A stretch of 64,000 nucleotides of DNA from Gemmatimonadota bacterium (GTDB lineage Bacteria; Gemmatimonadota; Gemmatimonadetes; Gemmatimonadales; GWC2-71-9): NCBI GenBank assembly GCA_016720805.1, contig JADKJZ010000014.1, forward strand, positions 930,001 to 994,000. The letters are read 5' to 3'. The notes beneath the pieces were generated by a model. That model saw nothing but the letters and a program-made list of their open reading frames with translations. It made no database searches and was not told where the DNA came from. How positions within the stretch are numbered: position 1 is the first letter of the stretch; every line of letters starts with the position of its first letter. Positions 36,900 through 45,760 of this stretch are shown here, piece after piece. The translations under genes and the position numbers were made by a program.

Positions 36900-38218
36900 T
36901 GGGTGGCGCACGCGGTGTGGCGCTGTCGCCGACGGAAGCGTTGTTCCTTGGTGCCGAGGGTCGCGCAAGGCGGCTGTCGCTCGCGGAGGCGCCTGCGGAT
37001 GGTGCAGGGTGGCCCGCGTTGGAGTCGGCGGTGCGGGAGTGGGGCGAGGTGCCGGGACGCGAGTCGCTCGCCATCGCCTTGCTGCCCCCGCTTGTGGAGG
37101 TCCGCTCGATTCCGTTGCCGCCCCTCGGCGATGACGACGTGCAGCAATTGTTGGCCCGATCGGGTGGGCGGTATTTTCTCGCCGCGCGCGGCACCCAGGT
37201 GATCGGCGTGATGCCGCGCGGCCGGGGCGAGGGGGAACTGCCGCGCATCGTGGCGGCGGCCTCGGCCCGGCTGATCACCGCCATCGAAGGCGCCGCGCGC
37301 GCCGCCGGATGGTCGGGCGTGACGATCGTCCCGGCCGAGGCGGCATGGGCCGCAGCGGCCGGGACGATGTGGCCCGCGCGATCACGCGGGGTCATCGGCC
37401 TGGTCGTCGCCGAGGCGGATCGCACCCTGTTGATCGAGAGCATTGCGGGACGATTGCACGCGGTGCGTCGCTTCCGTGCCGGCGATCGGGATGCCGTCGT
37501 GTTGGCGGAGGCGTTGCGCCCGCTCGATGCCGTCGCCGTCGTCGGGCAGGAGTCGGTGCGCGGCACGGTGGTGCGGGCGCTCGCCGCGATGGGCCTCTCG
37601 ATCCAGCCGATTCCCGAGGAGTGGAGTGGCCTCGCGACCGACCCCGCGGCGCTTGCCGCGGCGATGGCGTCGGTGGTCGAGACGCCCCGGCTCACCAGTG
37701 CCCTCCAGCGCGTGTCGCAGGCGGCACAGGTTCGGCGACTGGCGTGGCAACTGGGTGCCACGGCACTGGTCCTGTTGGTGGCTGCCGCCGCGTTCGAGTT
37801 GCTCGGTGCTCGCCGGCAACTCCGTGCGATGCAATCGGCCCGTGCCGAGGTTGCACCCGCGGTGCAGGCCACGCTGGTCGGCCGCTCGTCGATGGACGTG
37901 GCGTATCGTCGGATTGCCGAGGTGATGACGGCTGAGCGGACGGCGCCGGCGTGGTCGGCGATTCTGGCCGACTTCGCCGCCCGCGTCCCCGAGGATGCCC
38001 ACCTCACGGGCTTTCGAGCCCGAGGCGATTCGCTGGTGGTCGATGGCCTCGCTGGCAGTGCGTCACTGGTCTTCCAGGCCCTCGAGGAATCGCCGGCGCT
38101 CGCCAACCTGCGCGCCTCGGCTCCGGTCCGTCGTCAGGCACCGGAAGGGAGCGATCCGATGGAGCGGTTCACCATTTCGGCGGTGCGCCGACCCGCCATC
38201 GGAACGGTGCCGCGATGA
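36899..38218 (+). CDS. gspL: GspL/PilMN-like inner-membrane assembly protein
   Basis: 439 residues. The N-terminal 250 residues have an actin-like PilM/GspL-type pattern (IALLPPLVEVRSIPLPPLGDDD, VIGLVVAEADRTLLI). One membrane helix lies at about 282-303, followed by a coiled coil and a PilN-like periplasmic ferredoxin-type domain (AWSAILADFAARVPEDAHLTGF). It should recruit the GspE ATPase to the membrane platform. ATG at 36899 touches the gspK stop. Confidence 0.82.
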   Translation: MGGARGVALSPTEALFLGAEGRARRLSLAEAPADGAGWPALESAVREWGEVPGRESLAIALLPPLVEVRSIPLPPLGDDDVQQLLARSGGRYFLAARGTQVIGVMPRGRGEGELPRIVAAASARLITAIEGAARAAGWSGVTIVPAEAAWAAAAGTMWPARSRGVIGLVVAEADRTLLIESIAGRLHAVRRFRAGDRDAVVLAEALRPLDAVAVVGQESVRGTVVRALAAMGLSIQPIPEEWSGLATDPAALAAAMASVVETPRLTSALQRVSQAAQVRRLAWQLGATALVLLVAAAAFELLGARRQLRAMQSARAEVAPAVQATLVGRSSMDVAYRRIAEVMTAERTAPAWSAILADFAARVPEDAHLTGFRARGDSLVVDGLAGSASLVFQALEESPALANLRASAPVRRQAPEGSDPMERFTISAVRRPAIGTVPR

Positions 38219-38829
38219 ACATCTCGCCATCGGAGCGTCGCACCATCATGCGCAGTCTCGCCATCCTCGCGCCGGTCGCACTCTATTCGCTTGGTGTGCG
38301 CCCGTACATGGCAGCGCTCGCCGACGTGCGCGATCGGATCCAGGTCGAATCGGATGCGCTCGCGCGCGAACGGGCCGCGGTCGAGATGGCGAAGCGCAAT
38401 CCCGAAGTCCAACGGCTGACCGACTCGACCGCCCGCGCCACCGCGCCGCGCCTCTTCGCGGGACGCGACGATGTCATGGCCAGCGCCGAACTCGCCGCGT
38501 ATCTCGGGGACCTCGCCGACCAGCACAAGGTGTGGATGCAGGACGCCACGACGCGCCCCGGCACCACGTCATCCGCAGGCGTCCGCACCCTGCGGGTGGA
38601 GATTCGGGCCGAGTCGGACTTTGAAGGACTGCTGGAGTTTCTGCAGGCGCTTGAGCAGGGGAGCAAGCTGGTGCGAGTCGAGCGCCTCGAGGTGTCGCAG
38701 GCGCTGAGTGGCCCCGGGAACGAGGACGCCGAGACACTCACGATCGTCGCCTCCATCAGCGGCTATGCCTTGCCGGATTCGAGCGCGACGACCCAGCCGG
38801 CTCGCCCTGACGTGGCGAGGCGCCCATGA
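38215..38829 (+). CDS. gspM: GspM/PilO-like inner-membrane assembly protein
   Basis: 204 residues. A short cytoplasmic start and one membrane helix (LAILAPVALYSLGVRPYM) are followed by a coiled coil and a periplasmic domain with VRTLRVEIRAESDFEGLLEFLQALEQGSKLVRVERLEV, the PilO/GspM fold. It is expected to pair with GspL. Start ATG overlaps gspL by 4 bases. Confidence 0.82.
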   Translation: MNISPSERRTIMRSLAILAPVALYSLGVRPYMAALADVRDRIQVESDALARERAAVEMAKRNPEVQRLTDSTARATAPRLFAGRDDVMASAELAAYLGDLADQHKVWMQDATTRPGTTSSAGVRTLRVEIRAESDFEGLLEFLQALEQGSKLVRVERLEVSQALSGPGNEDAETLTIVASISGYALPDSSATTQPARPDVARRP

Positions 38830-39335
38830 GCGGCCAGGCGGAAGTGCGCAGCGCTCCGGCGGTGCGGTGGGCGGCATTCGGTGTGTTGGCGGCGCTGGTC
38901 GTGATGGCGTGGACGGCGTGGCGAATGTGGCAGGTGACGGACGTGCCCGCCGCGCCGCCGGGACCGATGCTGTCCACCGATGCGCTCATCACACCCGCCC
39001 GACCGGAATCGGTCGACGTCGACGCCGCGGTTTCGCTCGATCTCTTCAATCCGGACCGCGCGGCACCGATTGCGCGCTACCGGCTGCCCAGCGACCCGGC
39101 GGCAGTCGCCTCCGACATGCCGCCGCCAGCCCGGCCCGTCGTGCTCGGCACCGCGATCGCCTCCGACGGGTCGAGCTTCGCGACCTGTCAGCTCGAATCG
39201 TCACGGCTGCTGATGGTGCGGGTCGGTGACAAGGTGGGTGTATACCTCGTGAAGGCCATCGAGCGCGGGCGCGTCGTCTTCCAGACGCCGGCCGGCGAAC
39301 GTCTCGAGATTCAAGCGCTTCGACCCGGGAGTTGA
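38826..39335 (+). CDS. gspC: GspC-like inner-membrane connector
   Basis: 169 residues: one membrane helix (WAAFGVLAALVVMAWTAWRM), a Pro/Ala linker, and a small beta domain with VVLGTAIASDGSSFATCQL, MVRVGDKVGVYLVKAIERGRVVF, which matches the homology region of GspC that contacts the secretin. There is no PDZ domain. The position just before gspD supports this. The C-terminus ends LEIQALRPGS. Confidence 0.75.
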   Translation: MSGQAEVRSAPAVRWAAFGVLAALVVMAWTAWRMWQVTDVPAAPPGPMLSTDALITPARPESVDVDAAVSLDLFNPDRAAPIARYRLPSDPAAVASDMPPPARPVVLGTAIASDGSSFATCQLESSRLLMVRVGDKVGVYLVKAIERGRVVFQTPAGERLEIQALRPGS

Positions 39336-40984
39336 TCGTGCCCGTACCCGCCCGTCTTGCCAGCCTCCTGCTTCTCGTTGTGGTGCCCTCGCTCTCGGCG
39401 CAAAATCCGCCGCGACGGCCCCCCGCGACCACGCCCGCCACGGCGCCTGCCCCAAGCGTGGCGCTCGACTTCCAGGACCAGGACCTCCGCACCGTGCTCG
39501 CGGCACTCGCTGAGGCCGGTGGGGTCAACGTATCGCTGAGCAACATCCCCGGCACCAAGGTCACGCTCCGCATGGGGAAGGCGGTCGATCGGGCGGAGTT
39601 CGCGGCGATGCTCAAGGCCGTGGCCGAAGCCAATGACCTGAAGGTCACCACTGTGGGCTCGCTGATGCAGATCAGCGGCACCCCGGCCGTCGTCGGGCCG
39701 ACCGTGCAGCAGCAGGCGCGGCTCGATGCGGCGGCCGCCGAGATGAAGCTCTACACCTTCCGGCTGAAGCACACGTCGGCCACGCAACTCGCGCCGGTGT
39801 TGACGGCCCTCTTCTCGGGCGGGTCGATCAGCGCACAGAATGCCGCCAACCGTGGTGGTACCGGCATCACGCTGCAGAACGGTCGGGCCGCGACGGTGGT
39901 CGGAGCGCAGGCGCAGGGTGGCGGCCGGGGCGCGGCCGGGCAGCAGCAGGCCAACCCGCTGCAGGGGCTGCAGGCGCTCTTCGGAGGCAACCAGGCGGTG
40001 ACCAACGAGGTGCGCATCGTCGGCGAGGAGAGCAGCAACGCGCTGCTGATCCGCGCGACCGCCGCGGACTGGACGCTGATTCAGCAGGTGCTGGCGGCCG
40101 TGGATCTGCGGCCACTGCAGGTGCTGATCGAGGTGACGATCGCCGAGGTGGCGCGCAACAGCGACCTCAACGTCGGCGTTTCCGGGACCGGCACCCGGAC
40201 CAAGGGGAACTCCGCCGACTCGGCATCGATGCCGTCGGCGGCCACGGCCCGCGACTTCATCCTGAAGCTGACCGGCGGCAACGGGACGATCGATTACAAC
40301 GTGGCGCTGAACGCCCTGCAGACGCGCGGCGACGTGCGGGTGCTGTCGCTGCCGGTGATCATCGCGCAGAACAATCGCGAGGCAGTGCTCAACGTCGGCG
40401 AGCAGCGGCCGTTCGTGCAGGTATCGCAGAGCATCCAGACCGGCGCGACGCCGACCACGGTGCAGACGATCACCTACCTCGATGTCGGCACGGTGCTCAC
40501 CATCACCCCGACGATCAATCCCGACGGCTATGTCAACCTGACGGTCTCGCAGACCGACAACAACGCGACGAACGAGGTGGCCTTCAACGCCCCGGTCATC
40601 AGCAAGCGTGAACTCACCACGCAGGTCTTCCTCAAGGACGGCCAGACGACGGTGATCGGCGGGCTGGCCGGGAAGAGCAGCAGCAAGACCGAATCGGGGA
40701 TTCCGATCCTCAGCAAGATCCCGCTGATCGGGAAGTGGCTCTTCGGCAACACGCGCGAGACGTCGAGCACGTCGGAGCTCTTCCTCTTCCTTACGCCGCA
40801 CGTGATCTTCACCGACGTGGACATCGACCAGTTGCGGCGGTCGGTGGAGGACGGCAGCGAGTTGCTCAAGCAGGTGCCGACCGGCGCGCGCATTGTGCCC
40901 AAGGCCGACACGATCGGCCTGCCGGTGATTCGCCGCCCCGACTCGACCGCCGTCCGTCGCCCGGTGGGTGGCGGCACCCCGTGA
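39332..40984 (+). CDS. gspD: Type II secretion secretin GspD
   Basis: 550 residues, shorter than the about 650 of Proteobacteria. Signal peptide to LSAQ; an N0/STN-type domain at about 43-110 (DFQDQDLRTVLAALAEAGGVNVSLS); one NolW-type N domain at about 139-255 interrupted by a Gly/Gln-rich loop; secretin core from about 262 (LQVLIEVTIAEVARNSDLNVGV) to about 505, with QTVIGGLAGK-like (TTVIGGLAGKSSSKTESGIPIL) and SELFLFLTPHVI. It forms the outer-membrane channel. Fewer N domains are present than usual. TTG at 39332 gives the TTGA overlap; GTG at 39338 is possible. Confidence 0.94.
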   Translation: MIVPVPARLASLLLLVVVPSLSAQNPPRRPPATTPATAPAPSVALDFQDQDLRTVLAALAEAGGVNVSLSNIPGTKVTLRMGKAVDRAEFAAMLKAVAEANDLKVTTVGSLMQISGTPAVVGPTVQQQARLDAAAAEMKLYTFRLKHTSATQLAPVLTALFSGGSISAQNAANRGGTGITLQNGRAATVVGAQAQGGGRGAAGQQQANPLQGLQALFGGNQAVTNEVRIVGEESSNALLIRATAADWTLIQQVLAAVDLRPLQVLIEVTIAEVARNSDLNVGVSGTGTRTKGNSADSASMPSAATARDFILKLTGGNGTIDYNVALNALQTRGDVRVLSLPVIIAQNNREAVLNVGEQRPFVQVSQSIQTGATPTTVQTITYLDVGTVLTITPTINPDGYVNLTVSQTDNNATNEVAFNAPVISKRELTTQVFLKDGQTTVIGGLAGKSSSKTESGIPILSKIPLIGKWLFGNTRETSSTSELFLFLTPHVIFTDVDIDQLRRSVEDGSELLKQVPTGARIVPKADTIGLPVIRRPDSTAVRRPVGGGTP

Positions 40985-42510
40985 GCACCGCCGCGCCGTT
41001 GGTCGCCGCGCGTCCCGGCTCCGAGCTGCTCGAGGTGGATCGGCTCGCGCCGTCGCTGACTGCCGATTGGCTGGAGCAGCAGGGGGTGATGCCACTCCGG
41101 CTGGAGGGTGGCCGTCTCGAGGTCGGCAGCTGGCTGCCGGCACCCGACCCGGCGGCCCTCGATGACCTGCGTCTCCTCTTCGATGCCGACGTGGTCCTGC
41201 TCCCCTACGGCGAGCACGACCTCCGCTCGGCGATCCGGCGCGTCTACGCCCAGGACGCCACCACCGCCGAGGGGTTGATCGCCGGGCTCGTCGGCGAGCG
41301 CGGGGCCATCAACGCCGACGAGATTCCGCTCGACGATCTGGTGCACCTCGCCAACGAGGCGCCGGTCATCCGGTTGGTGAACCTGTTGCTGATTGAAGGG
41401 CTCGAGGCGCGCGCTTCGGACGTGCACCTCGAGGGCTATCAGGATGGGCTGCGGGTGCGCTACCGCGTGGACGGCGTGCTGCAGGATGCGCCGTCGCCGC
41501 CACCACACCTCACGGCCGCGATCATCTCTCGCATCAAGATCATGGCCGAGCTGGACATCGCCGAGCGGCGACTGCCGCAGGACGGCCGCATCCGGTTGCG
41601 ATTGCAGAATCGCCAGGTCGACGTCCGCGTCTCCACCGTGCCGACCCTGCGTGGCGAAAGCGTGGTGCTCCGGCTCCTTGATCGCGAGCGCGGCCGCATC
41701 TCGCTGACCGATCTCGGGATGGCGGCCGACACGCTGGCGCAGTTCACCGAGGTGATCTCGCGGCCGCACGGGATCGTCCTCGCCACCGGCCCGACCGGGT
41801 CGGGGAAGACGACGACACTCTACGCGGCGGTTGAGCTGATCCGCACCGGTCGCGAGAAGATCCTGACGGTCGAAGATCCCGTCGAATACGAGCTGTCCGG
41901 CGTGCCGCAGGTGCCGGTCAACGAGAAGGTGGGGGTCACCTTCGCGGGGGCGCTGCGGGCGCTGCTGCGACAGGACCCCGACGTGATTCTCGTTGGCGAA
42001 ATTCGCGACGGCGAAACCGCGCAGATTGCCACCCAGGCCGCGCTCACGGGCCACCTGGTGCTCTCCACGCTGCACACCAACGATGCGCCGACGGCGCTGA
42101 CCCGCCTCCTCGACCTGCAGGTTGCGGCCTACCTCGTGGCCTCGACGGTGGACGCGGTGCTGGCCCAGCGCCTGCTCCGGCGCATCTGCCCGTCGTGCCG
42201 CGTCCCGGCCCCCGAGGATGCGCGCCTGGCCAAGCTGGTCGACCTGGATCGCCACGGCCTGCACACCCGCTGGCGGGGTGCCGGATGTGACGCCTGCCGG
42301 GGGACCGGCTACCTTGGACGAGTCGGCATCTACGAGTTGCTGGTCATGGACAACGCCCTCCGGGTCGAGGTGCAGCAGCGCCGCGGCTCCGAGGAACTTC
42401 GCGCCATGGCAATCGCCGGCGGGATGCGGACACTGCAGGAAGACGGCTTCCGCCTGGTGCGCGATGGCGTCACCACCCTCGAAGAGGTGGTCCGCGTCGC
42501 CCGCGCCTGA
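40981..42510 (+). CDS. gspE: Type II secretion ATPase GspE
   Basis: 509 residues. N-terminal GspE domain, then SDVHLEGYQDGLRVRYRVDG, Walker A ATGPTGSGKTTTLYAA at about 265, Asp box VEDPVEYELSG, Walker B LRQDPDVILVGEIRD, His box TGHLVLSTLHTND, and the zinc-binding pair CPSC...CDAC near 400-440. It powers pseudopilus assembly. GTG start overlaps gspD by 4 bases. No prepilin peptidase (gspO) is in the window, so it must be elsewhere. Confidence 0.96.
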   Translation: MSTAAPLVAARPGSELLEVDRLAPSLTADWLEQQGVMPLRLEGGRLEVGSWLPAPDPAALDDLRLLFDADVVLLPYGEHDLRSAIRRVYAQDATTAEGLIAGLVGERGAINADEIPLDDLVHLANEAPVIRLVNLLLIEGLEARASDVHLEGYQDGLRVRYRVDGVLQDAPSPPPHLTAAIISRIKIMAELDIAERRLPQDGRIRLRLQNRQVDVRVSTVPTLRGESVVLRLLDRERGRISLTDLGMAADTLAQFTEVISRPHGIVLATGPTGSGKTTTLYAAVELIRTGREKILTVEDPVEYELSGVPQVPVNEKVGVTFAGALRALLRQDPDVILVGEIRDGETAQIATQAALTGHLVLSTLHTNDAPTALTRLLDLQVAAYLVASTVDAVLAQRLLRRICPSCRVPAPEDARLAKLVDLDRHGLHTRWRGAGCDACRGTGYLGRVGIYELLVMDNALRVEVQQRRGSEELRAMAIAGGMRTLQEDGFRLVRDGVTTLEEVVRVARA

Positions 42511-42542
42511 TCGACGTTCGAGGACCTCTCCCTTCGGGTGCC

Positions 42543-44028
42543 ATGCCTGAATCTGCGCATCTGCTGACCAGTACCACCGACCCGCTCTCGCAGGGCATCG
42601 TGGCGGTCACCTTGATCCTGCTCTTTCTCCTGTTGACCATGGAGAAGGCGCATCGAGTCCTGGTGGCGCTCGGGGCCGTGTCGTTGCTCTGGGGCATCAC
42701 CTACCTCACGCCGTATCACCTGATTTCGTTCGAGGGCGCCGCGCGGGCGCTCGACCTGAACGTGCTGCTGCTGCTCGCCTCGATGATGGCGGTGGTCGGC
42801 GTCCTCAAGTCGACCGGGGTCTTCGGTTGGGCCGTGGCCCGATTGGTGGAGCGTGCCGGCAATTCGCCCGCCCGGATCATGATCCTGATCGCCTGGTTCA
42901 CGGCGATCGCCTCGGCATTCCTCGACAACGTCACCACGGTGATCTTCGTGACCCCGATCGCCCTGGGCATGGCCGCGCAGCTGGGCGTCGCCCCCATGGC
43001 GATCGTGATGCCGATGATCATGGCGGCCAACATCGGTGGAACTGCCACCCTGATCGGCGATCCGCCCAACATCATGATCGGCTCGGGCGCCGGCCTCTCC
43101 TTCGGTGACTTCCTCATGCACCTCACCGCACCGGTGCTGGTCATGATGGTGGCGCTGCAGCTGGTGGCCGCGCTGGTTCCGTCGCGACCTGGCGTTCACG
43201 TCGCCCCGTTCGATCGGCGACCCGGCCGCCGCCGCGTCGGATGCCACCATCGTCGAGCCGACCTTGCTGCGGGGCATGGGGTGGATCTGTGCCTTCATTC
43301 TCGTCGGCTTCCTCACGCACGGAATGACCGGGATGCCCGCCGCCGTGCCCGCGACGATCGGCGCCGCCGCCGCCCTCATCCTGCAGGATCGCCTCTACAT
43401 GCGGAAGCATCCGCCGACCGGCGAAGAACGCGTGCATGGCATCCTCGGAATCATCGAGCACGAGATTGAGTGGCCGACGCTGGTCTTCTTCGCCTTTCTC
43501 TTCATCGTGGTCGGGGCGGCGGTCGAGACCGGGCTGATCGCCACGCTCGCCGGGTCGCTGGCCGACACCATCGGCGCGGGGCGTACGGCGTTCGCCCTCG
43601 GCCCCGAAGGGACGCTGCTCTTCGCCGCCCTGCTGATCCTCTGGGCCGCAGCCGGCCTCTCGGCGCTGATCGACAACATCCCGTTCGTCGCCGTCTCGAT
43701 TCCGATTCTGCACGGCCTGATCCCCACCCTGCCGGCCGGTGCCGATGTCATCTGGTGGGCGCTGGCGCTCGGCGCCTGTTTGGGCGGCAACGCGACGCCG
43801 ATCGGTGCCTCGGCCAACGTCACCACCCTCGACCTCGCGGCGCGGCGGCAGGTGCGGATTTCGTTCCGGGAGTTCTGCCGGTTCGCCGTGCCGATGACCG
43901 CCATCACGCTCGTGGTTGCATCGGGCTGGCTGGCCTGCATGGTCTTCTTCGGCTACCACGCCGCGCTCTATGCGTCGCTCGCCGTCGCCCTCCTGTTGGC
44001 CATCATCGCGAAGGTCCGCCCTGCATGA
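42543..44028 (+). pseudogene. Frameshifted ArsB/NhaD-type (ion transporter superfamily) permease
   Basis: The first part, from ATG 42543, carries helices with RALDLNVLLLLASMMAVVGVL, ASAFLDNVTTVIFVTPIA and ANIGGTATLIGDPPNIMIGSG, classic ArsB/NhaD motifs. At about 43160-43190 the frame is lost: family-like sequence continues in another frame (WFRRDLAF...TIVEPTLLRGMGW) to 44028, with the second-half repeat ALIDNIPFVAVSIP and LGGNATPIGASANVT. Together they would make about 490 residues with 11-12 helices. One indel in an otherwise well-kept sequence suggests a recent mutation or a sequencing error. Na+/H+ or arsenite/citrate specificity cannot be told. Confidence 0.85.
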
Positions 44029-44543
44029 GCATCAACCCCCGCGTCGCCAATCGGCAGCTGCATCGACGCGGCGCGTTGCTGGTGGCGTTGCCGTTTCTCG
44101 TGGTCGTCGTCACCGGCATCCTGCTCCAGACCAAGAAGCAGTTCGCCTGGATCCAGCCGCCTGAACAGCGCACGGCGAGCGAGGTGCCGGCCATTCCGTT
44201 CTCCGCGATCCTCGAGGCCGCCGCCAAACATCCCCAGACCGGGATCACTGCCTGGAGCGATATCGACCGGCTCGATGTCCGGCCGGCCAAGGGAATCATC
44301 AAGGTCATCGGCAAGAACCGTTGGGAGTTGCAGCTGGACCTGGCCACCGCGGAAGTATTGCAGGTGGCCTACCGACGCTCGGACCTCATCGAGTCGCTGC
44401 ACGATGGCTCCTGGTTCCATCCCAACGCCAAGCTCTTCCTCTTCCTCCCCGCTGGCGTCATCGTCCTCGGGCTTTGGCTCACCGGGGTGTATCTCTGGTG
44501 GGTGCCCATCGGCGCACGACGGCGGAAGCGGGCGGTGGCCTGA
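44025..44543 (+). CDS. PepSY-associated transmembrane protein
   Basis: 172 residues. Helix one (GALLVALPFLVVVVTGILLQ), a periplasmic PepSY-like domain (AKGIIKVIGKNRWELQLDLATAEVLQVAYRRSD), then IESLHDGSWFHPNAKLFLFLPAGVIVLGLWLTGVYLWW as the second helix. This is the PepSY_TM pattern seen in iron/siderophore reductase-like and cytochrome-associated proteins. The LHDG...W region includes His residues that could bind haem, which is inference. ATG overlaps the transporter stop by 4 bases. Confidence 0.82.
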   Translation: MSINPRVANRQLHRRGALLVALPFLVVVVTGILLQTKKQFAWIQPPEQRTASEVPAIPFSAILEAAAKHPQTGITAWSDIDRLDVRPAKGIIKVIGKNRWELQLDLATAEVLQVAYRRSDLIESLHDGSWFHPNAKLFLFLPAGVIVLGLWLTGVYLWWVPIGARRRKRAVA

Positions 44544-44547
44544 CCCC

Positions 44548-44576
44548 TTGTGCCCGCGCGGACCACTCCCTACGAT
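44548..44576 (+). promoter_or_regulatory. Candidate promoter of the lysine operon leader
   Basis: TTGTGC (44548-44553) and TACGAT (44571-44576) with a 17-base spacer. Transcription would start at about 44583, only a few bases before the leader ATG at 44587, giving a nearly leaderless message. Pattern match only. Confidence 0.45.
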
Positions 44577-44586
44577 TGACCGCATC

Positions 44587-44685
44587 ATGAAGCCAACGCT
44601 GCTGCAGGTGACCAAGAAGTGTGTCCCGACCCGCGCCAAGAAGTGCGCGGGTCGGGGTCACGCGACGTGGTCGGTTCCGGCGTAG
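44587..44685 (+). CDS. Candidate lysine leader peptide (32 residues)
   Basis: A 32-codon frame, ATG to TAG. It has five Lys, four of them as two adjacent AAG-AAG pairs at codons 10-11 and 18-19. The second pair lies in the 8-base loop of a perfect 12-bp hairpin (44625-44656). It precedes an intrinsic terminator and the dapE-lysC-dapB-dapA-dapD operon, exactly the layout of an amino-acid attenuator. There is no strong ribosome binding site, which would fit a leaderless start. It matches no family I know. That it is translated and regulatory is inference. Confidence 0.55.
   Translation: MKPTLLQVTKKCVPTRAKKCAGRGHATWSVPA
44625..44656 (+). promoter_or_regulatory. Leader hairpin of putative lysine attenuator
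   Basis: CCCGACCCGCGC (44625-44636) pairs perfectly with GCGCGGGTCGGG (44645-44656). Its 3' arm can instead pair with CCCGACTC at 44720-44727, the 5' part of the downstream terminator (8 bp with one G-U). A ribosome stalled at the Lys codons 44614-44619 would cover the 5' arm and favour that antiterminator. Confidence 0.55.
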
Positions 44686-44714
44686 CACGCCAGTCCCGTT
44701 CCTCAATCGTGGAG

Positions 44715-44749
44715 CCCCGCCCGACTCACCGTCCGGCGGGGATTTTTTT
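44715..44749 (+). terminator. Intrinsic terminator/attenuator before dapE
   Basis: CCCCGCC (44715-44721) pairs with GGCGGGG (44735-44741), with an inner GAC/GTC extension, followed by A and seven T. The 3' arm also contains the only ribosome-binding-like sequence (GGGGA) for the dapE GTG at 44750, so folding could block both transcription and translation. Confidence 0.85.
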
Positions 44750-45760
44750 GTGACCCAACTCGATGTCGTGGAGCTGACCACGCAGTTGATCAGCATTCCG
44801 TCGGTGACCGGCTCGGAAGGGACGGTCGTGACCGCCGTGGCTCTCCTGCTCGCCGAGCTCGGCTGGTCGGTGCAGCGTCAGCCGCTCGACGGCGACCGTG
44901 CCAATCTGTACGCCACGCGCGGTGAGCCGGTCGTGGTGCTCTCGACCCACCTCGACACCGTGCCGCCGTTCCTCCCGGCCCGCGAGGCGGATGGGATCCT
45001 GCATGGGCGCGGCAGCTGCGATGCCAAGGGCCTCGCCGCCGCGATGATCGTCGCCGCAGAGCGGCTCGCGGCCGAGGGGGAGGATCGGGTGGGATTGCTC
45101 TTCGTGGTGGGAGAGGAGAATGGGTCGGACGGGGCGCTCGCCGCGGCGACGTTGGCGCCGAAGGGGCGCATCCTGATCAACGGCGAGCCGACCGGGAATC
45201 GCCTCGCCACCGCGCAGAAGGGCGCCCTGCGCGTCTCGGTCGAGGCACGCGGCGTGGCCGCCCATTCGGGGTACCCGGAGCTCGGGCGCTCGGCGATCGA
45301 CCTGCTGCTCGATGCGCTGCAGCGCATTCGCGCGATCGAGTGGCCGGTCGATCCGCAGCTCGGCCCCTCCACGCTCAATATCGGGCGAATCGTGGGAGGC
45401 GAGGCACCCAACGTGATGGCTCCGTCTGCGCGAGCCGAGTTGATGGTCCGCCTCGTCGGACCGGGCGCGCCGATCCGTGCCGCGATCCTCGCCGCGGCGG
45501 GCCCAGACGTCGCCGTGACATTTCCGCTCGAGGTCCCCGCACTGCGGTCGCCGTCATTGCCCGGCTGGGAAGAGATCACGGTGGCTTTCGCATCGGATCT
45601 GCCGCTGCTCTCGGCGTGGGGGACCGGCTATCAGCTGGGCCCCGGCACCATTCACGTGGCCCATACCGACCACGAACAGATCACCGTCGCTGAATTGCGC
45701 GCCGGCGTGGACCGGTATGTCACGCTCGTGCGCACCCTGCTCGCCAGGGCCGTGCGATGA
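44750..45760 (+). CDS. dapE: M20 family succinyl-diaminopimelate desuccinylase
   Basis: 336 residues. Metal site residues of M20 enzymes: STHLDTVPP, GRGSCDAKG, VVGEENGSDG with the catalytic Glu, INGEPT, and the late His in HVAHTDHEQI. The dimerisation domain includes EARGVAAHSGYPELGRSA. Adjacent lysC, dapB, dapA and dapD make DapE the most likely role, hydrolysing N-succinyl-LL-DAP. M20 relatives such as ArgE or LysK cannot be excluded by sequence alone. GTG at 44750 is chosen because it directly follows the terminator T-run; upstream in-frame starts lie in the leader. Confidence 0.85.
   Translation: MTQLDVVELTTQLISIPSVTGSEGTVVTAVALLLAELGWSVQRQPLDGDRANLYATRGEPVVVLSTHLDTVPPFLPAREADGILHGRGSCDAKGLAAAMIVAAERLAAEGEDRVGLLFVVGEENGSDGALAAATLAPKGRILINGEPTGNRLATAQKGALRVSVEARGVAAHSGYPELGRSAIDLLLDALQRIRAIEWPVDPQLGPSTLNIGRIVGGEAPNVMAPSARAELMVRLVGPGAPIRAAILAAAGPDVAVTFPLEVPALRSPSLPGWEEITVAFASDLPLLSAWGTGYQLGPGTIHVAHTDHEQITVAELRAGVDRYVTLVRTLLARAVR

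Noticed and set aside
44544..44749. L-box lysine riboswitch
   Set aside because: The position is right but I cannot find the conserved five-helix core; the leader frame and paired stems explain the region better.
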